Assembly (NCBI RefSeq): GCF_900698915.1
Contig: NZ_LR217710.1
Coordinates: 310,001 to 374,000, forward strand
DNA length: 64,000 bases
From: Buchnera aphidicola (Cinara curvipes)
Lineage (GTDB): Bacteria; Pseudomonadota; Gammaproteobacteria; Enterobacterales; Enterobacteriaceae
Reading direction: 5' to 3'
Part shown: one piece after another, positions 61,645 through 64,000 of the stretch
Numbering within the stretch: position 1 is the stretch's first letter
Layout of the letters: the number at the start of each line of letters is the position of its first letter
Made by a program: the position numbers and the translations under genes
Notes under the pieces: generated by a model
What the model saw: the letters and a program-made list of their open reading frames with translations, nothing else
The model's database searches: none
Told to the model about the DNA's origin: nothing

Positions 61645-62601
61645 ATGTCAAAAAAAACATTAAAAATTATTTTCGCAGGTAGCAATGATTTTTCATTAGC
61701 ACACCTATACTCATTATTTTATTCAAAATATGTTATATCAGCCATAATAACTAAACCAGATAATTTATATTGTAAAAAAAAAGATAATATTTTTTCTTCT
61801 ATTAAAAAATTTGCAATTAAAAATAATATTAAAATATTACAACCAGATAATTTACTAAAAAAAAATTTTTATCAATCTATTTTAGATATAAAAGCAAATA
61901 TATTAATAGTATCATCTTATGGATCTATTATACCAAAAAAAATTCTAAAATTATTTCCTTTAGGAGGAATAAATATACACGCATCTTTATTACCAAGATG
62001 GAAAGGTGCTGCTCCAGTACAATGGGCAATATTATCAGGAGACAAAAAAACAGGTATTAGTGTAATAAAAATGAACTCCAGTATTGATTCAGGAAAAATA
62101 ATTTATATGTTACCCTGTCCTATTGATTTAACTGATACTACTATAACATTATGTGCAAAACTAATTCCAATCTCATTACAATGTATGTATCAATCTCTAA
62201 ACATTATAAATAATCCAAATATAAAAAAATACCTTAAACAAGATAAAACAGTTAAAACTATTGCTCCAAAAATACAAAAAAAAGATTCAAGAATCTCTTG
62301 GTCACTTTCTGTAAAAAAAATAGATCGATTAATTAGGGCATTTACTCCTTGGCCCGGCTGTCAATTCTTAATAAATAATTATTTTATAAAAATAAAAAAA
62401 CATTCAATTATATCATTTGATAAAAATAACTTTCATTGTGGAGAAATTATAAAAATAAATAAAAAAGGAATACAGATAAATACTAAAAAGGGAATATTAA
62501 ATATAGAAAAAATAAAAATTCCTGGAAAAAAAACTACACATATTAGTCAAATTATACATACAAAAAAAAAAATATTTGTTAAACATGCAATACTTAAATA
62601 A
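61645..62601 (+). CDS. fmt: Methionyl-tRNA formyltransferase
   Basis: Formylates initiator Met-tRNA using 10-formyl-tetrahydrofolate. The 318 aa (E. coli 315) show IIFAGSNDFSLAHL near residue 9, the catalytic Asn/His in INIHASLLPRWKGAAPVQ near 108, the Asp in SSIDSGKIIY near 146 and the C-terminal tRNA-binding IRAFTPWPG near 230. def-fmt order matches E. coli; both depend on the initiator tRNA at 32408. Confidence 0.96.
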   Translation: MSKKTLKIIFAGSNDFSLAHLYSLFYSKYVISAIITKPDNLYCKKKDNIFSSIKKFAIKNNIKILQPDNLLKKNFYQSILDIKANILIVSSYGSIIPKKILKLFPLGGINIHASLLPRWKGAAPVQWAILSGDKKTGISVIKMNSSIDSGKIIYMLPCPIDLTDTTITLCAKLIPISLQCMYQSLNIINNPNIKKYLKQDKTVKTIAPKIQKKDSRISWSLSVKKIDRLIRAFTPWPGCQFLINNYFIKIKKHSIISFDKNNFHCGEIIKINKKGIQINTKKGILNIEKIKIPGKKTTHISQIIHTKKKIFVKHAILK

Positions 62602-62636
62602 TATTTAATATTTTAAAATATAAAAATTATCAGAAG

Positions 62637-62660
62637 AACGGCATAAACATGCCGTTTTTA
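62637..62660. terminator. Bidirectional terminator between fmt and rplQ
   Basis: An 8-bp stem AACGGCAT (62637-62644) with ATGCCGTT (62649-62656), loop AAAC, running into T5 (62655-62659) on the plus strand. The converging rplQ ends at 62707, so it may serve both directions. Confidence 0.8.
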
Positions 62661-62706
62661 TTAAACTTATAAATTTAAAAATTAATTAAAAATTGTTTAA
62701 TAATTT

Positions 62707-63069
62707 TTAAAAATTTCGACCTACTAATTCTATATATGCTATAGTAGCATTATCACCTTTTCTAAAACCACATTTTAGTATACGCAAATAACCACCTGGT
62801 CGAGAATAAAAATAAGGCCCTAATTCATGAAATAATTTTTTTACTGTAAAAATATTATGAATACGAGAAAATACTAGTCTACGATTAACTATCGTATCAT
62901 ATTTAGATAATGTAATAATAGGTTCAACAAAACGACGCAATTCCTTTGCTTTAGGTAAAGTAGTTTTAATATATTCATGTTTAATCAATGAACACGTCAT
63001 ATTCTTTAACATAGATTTTAAATGACTACGCTTTCTATTTAATAATCGTCCTATTTTTCTATGTCTCAT
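62707..63069 (-). CDS. rplQ: 50S ribosomal protein L17
   Basis: Ribosomal large-subunit protein near the exit tunnel. The 120 aa (E. coli 127) begin [21 protein letters not shown] and end with [24 protein letters not shown], both family hallmarks. Last gene of the alpha operon, 69 bp after rpoA. Confidence 0.97.
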   Translation of the reverse strand: MRHRKIGRLLNRKRSHLKSMLKNMTCSLIKHEYIKTTLPKAKELRRFVEPIITLSKYDTIVNRRLVFSRIHNIFTVKKLFHELGPYFYSRPGGYLRILKCGFRKGDNATIAYIELVGRNF

Positions 63070-63138
63070 AGTATTGCTATCCTGTTAAAAATTGAAAAAT
63101 TTTTAATATATACTAAAAAATATTTTATTTAAAAGAAT

Positions 63139-64000
63139 TTAATCTTCTATCAGAATTTTAGGTGGCCAATTATCTAATTTCATTCCTAATGATAAACCCC
63201 TAGATGCTAATATATCTTTAATTTCAGTTAATGATTTTTTTCCTAAATTAGGAGTTTTTAATAATTCTACTTCAGTTTTTTGTACTAAATCACCAATATA
63301 ATGAATACTTTCAGCTTTTAAACAATTAGCAGATCGTACGGTTAGCTCTAAATCATCTACAGGACGCAATAAAATAGGTTCAAATTCAGGTTTTTCTTCT
63401 TTAATTTCTGGCTCACGAATACCTCTTAAATCTATAAAAGATTCTAATTGATCAGCTAAAATAGTAGCTGCTTTTCTAATAGCTTCTTCTGGATCAATAG
63501 TTCCATTAGTTTCCATATCTATAATTAATTTATCTAGATCAGTTCTTTGTTTTACACGAGCAGATTCAACATTATAAATAATACGTTCTATAGGACTATA
63601 TGATACATCTAAAAATAATTTACCAATAATTCGATTATTTTTATTTAAATCTTTACTAGATTTAGCTGTCATATACCCCCTTCCACGCATTACTTTCATT
63701 CGAATATCAATAGAAACATTAGGACAAGTTAGATGACAAATAATGTGCTTTAAATTTATGATTTCTGTAGAAGAATCATAATCAATATCTGCAGCAATAA
63801 CTGGCCCTACGCCACTTTTTTTTAAATGTAATATAACTTCATCTTTCCCAAATAATTTTATTGATAAACCTTTTAGATTTAACAATATATCTAAAATATC
63901 TTCTTGAACTCCTTCTTTATGCATATATTCGTGTAATATACCATTTATCTCAACTTCTGTAACAGCACACCCGGACATAGAAGATAATAAAATTCTTCTT
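63139..64000 (-). CDS. rpoA: RNA polymerase alpha subunit (5' end beyond the window)
   Basis: Alpha subunit of RNA polymerase. The frame is open to the window edge: before the internal Met at 63978 it reads RRILLSS, matching E. coli residues 44-50, so about the first 43 residues are missing. The N-terminal assembly domain ([24 protein letters not shown]) and the C-terminal domain ([35 protein letters not shown]) are complete, including the UP-element Arg and Asn region (TVRSANC). Confidence 0.97.
   Translation of the reverse strand, partial: RRILLSSMSGCAVTEVEINGILHEYMHKEGVQEDILDILLNLKGLSIKLFGKDEVILHLKKSGVGPVIAADIDYDSSTEIINLKHIICHLTCPNVSIDIRMKVMRGRGYMTAKSSKDLNKNNRIIGKLFLDVSYSPIERIIYNVESARVKQRTDLDKLIIDMETNGTIDPEEAIRKAATILADQLESFIDLRGIREPEIKEEKPEFEPILLRPVDDLELTVRSANCLKAESIHYIGDLVQKTEVELLKTPNLGKKSLTEIKDILASRGLSLGMKLDNWPPKILIED

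Overview
The window reads as a stretch of a Buchnera aphidicola-type chromosome (obligate aphid endosymbiont, reduced gammaproteobacterium). Every protein aligns by eye with an Escherichia coli enzyme over nearly its full length. The DNA is extremely A+T-rich, with Lys/Asn/Ile-loaded proteins and long A tracts. The gene order is enterobacterial in blocks (prfB-lysS, recC-recB-recD, cyoABCDE, clpP-clpX-lon-ppiD, mdlA-mdlB/ffs/dnaX-ybaB-htpG-adk, def-fmt, rpoA-rplQ). 23S and 5S rRNA sit behind tRNA-Glu with no 16S gene, as in Buchnera. No phage, insertion sequence, CRISPR array, toxin or defence island is visible, and I found no undescribed multi-gene system. The interest lies in decay and its possible rescue.

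Layout. 0.2-8.4 kb: eno, polA (broken by a one-base shift in an A11 run), engB, typA, ygfZ. 8.5-18.7 kb: prfB (programmed +1 frameshift kept), lysS, lysA, miaB, ybeY, leuS, holA, tusA. 18.7-23.8 kb: asd, pgk, fbaA, mscS. 23.9-32.4 kb: recC (frameshifted), recB, recD. 32.4-33.5 kb: initiator tRNA, nusB, tusE. 33.5-38.3 kb (minus): cyoE-cyoD-cyoC-cyoB-cyoA, then 935 bp without a gene. 39.3-49.3 kb: clpP, clpX, lon, ppiD, mdlA, mdlB. 49.3-56.5 kb: 4.5S RNA, dnaX (gamma-length only), ybaB, htpG, adk, tRNA-Arg, cysS, ybeD, cspE. 56.7-60.0 kb (minus): 5S, 23S, tRNA-Glu with an extended -10 promoter and a boxA. 60.2-64 kb: aroE, def, fmt, rplQ and the partial rpoA, cut by the window end.

How the genes fit together. 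Glycolysis (fbaA, pgk, eno) feeds an aerobic cell whose only visible terminal oxidase is cytochrome bo3. The lysine branch (asd, lysA) and aroE are steps of essential amino acid synthesis, the service Buchnera gives its host. Translation start is well represented (initiator tRNA, fmt, def), as are tRNA charging and modification (lysS, leuS, cysS, miaB, tusA, tusE), termination (prfB) and rRNA antitermination (nusB with a boxA before 23S). Protein quality control is ClpXP, Lon, HtpG and PpiD. DNA maintenance is the weak spot: polA and recC are both out of frame at homopolymer tracts, the PolA proofreading residues are gone, and DnaX lacks its tau domains.

Limits: assignments come from comparing translations with remembered E. 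coli sequences; no search was run. Both frameshifts could be homopolymer sequencing errors and need read-level confirmation.
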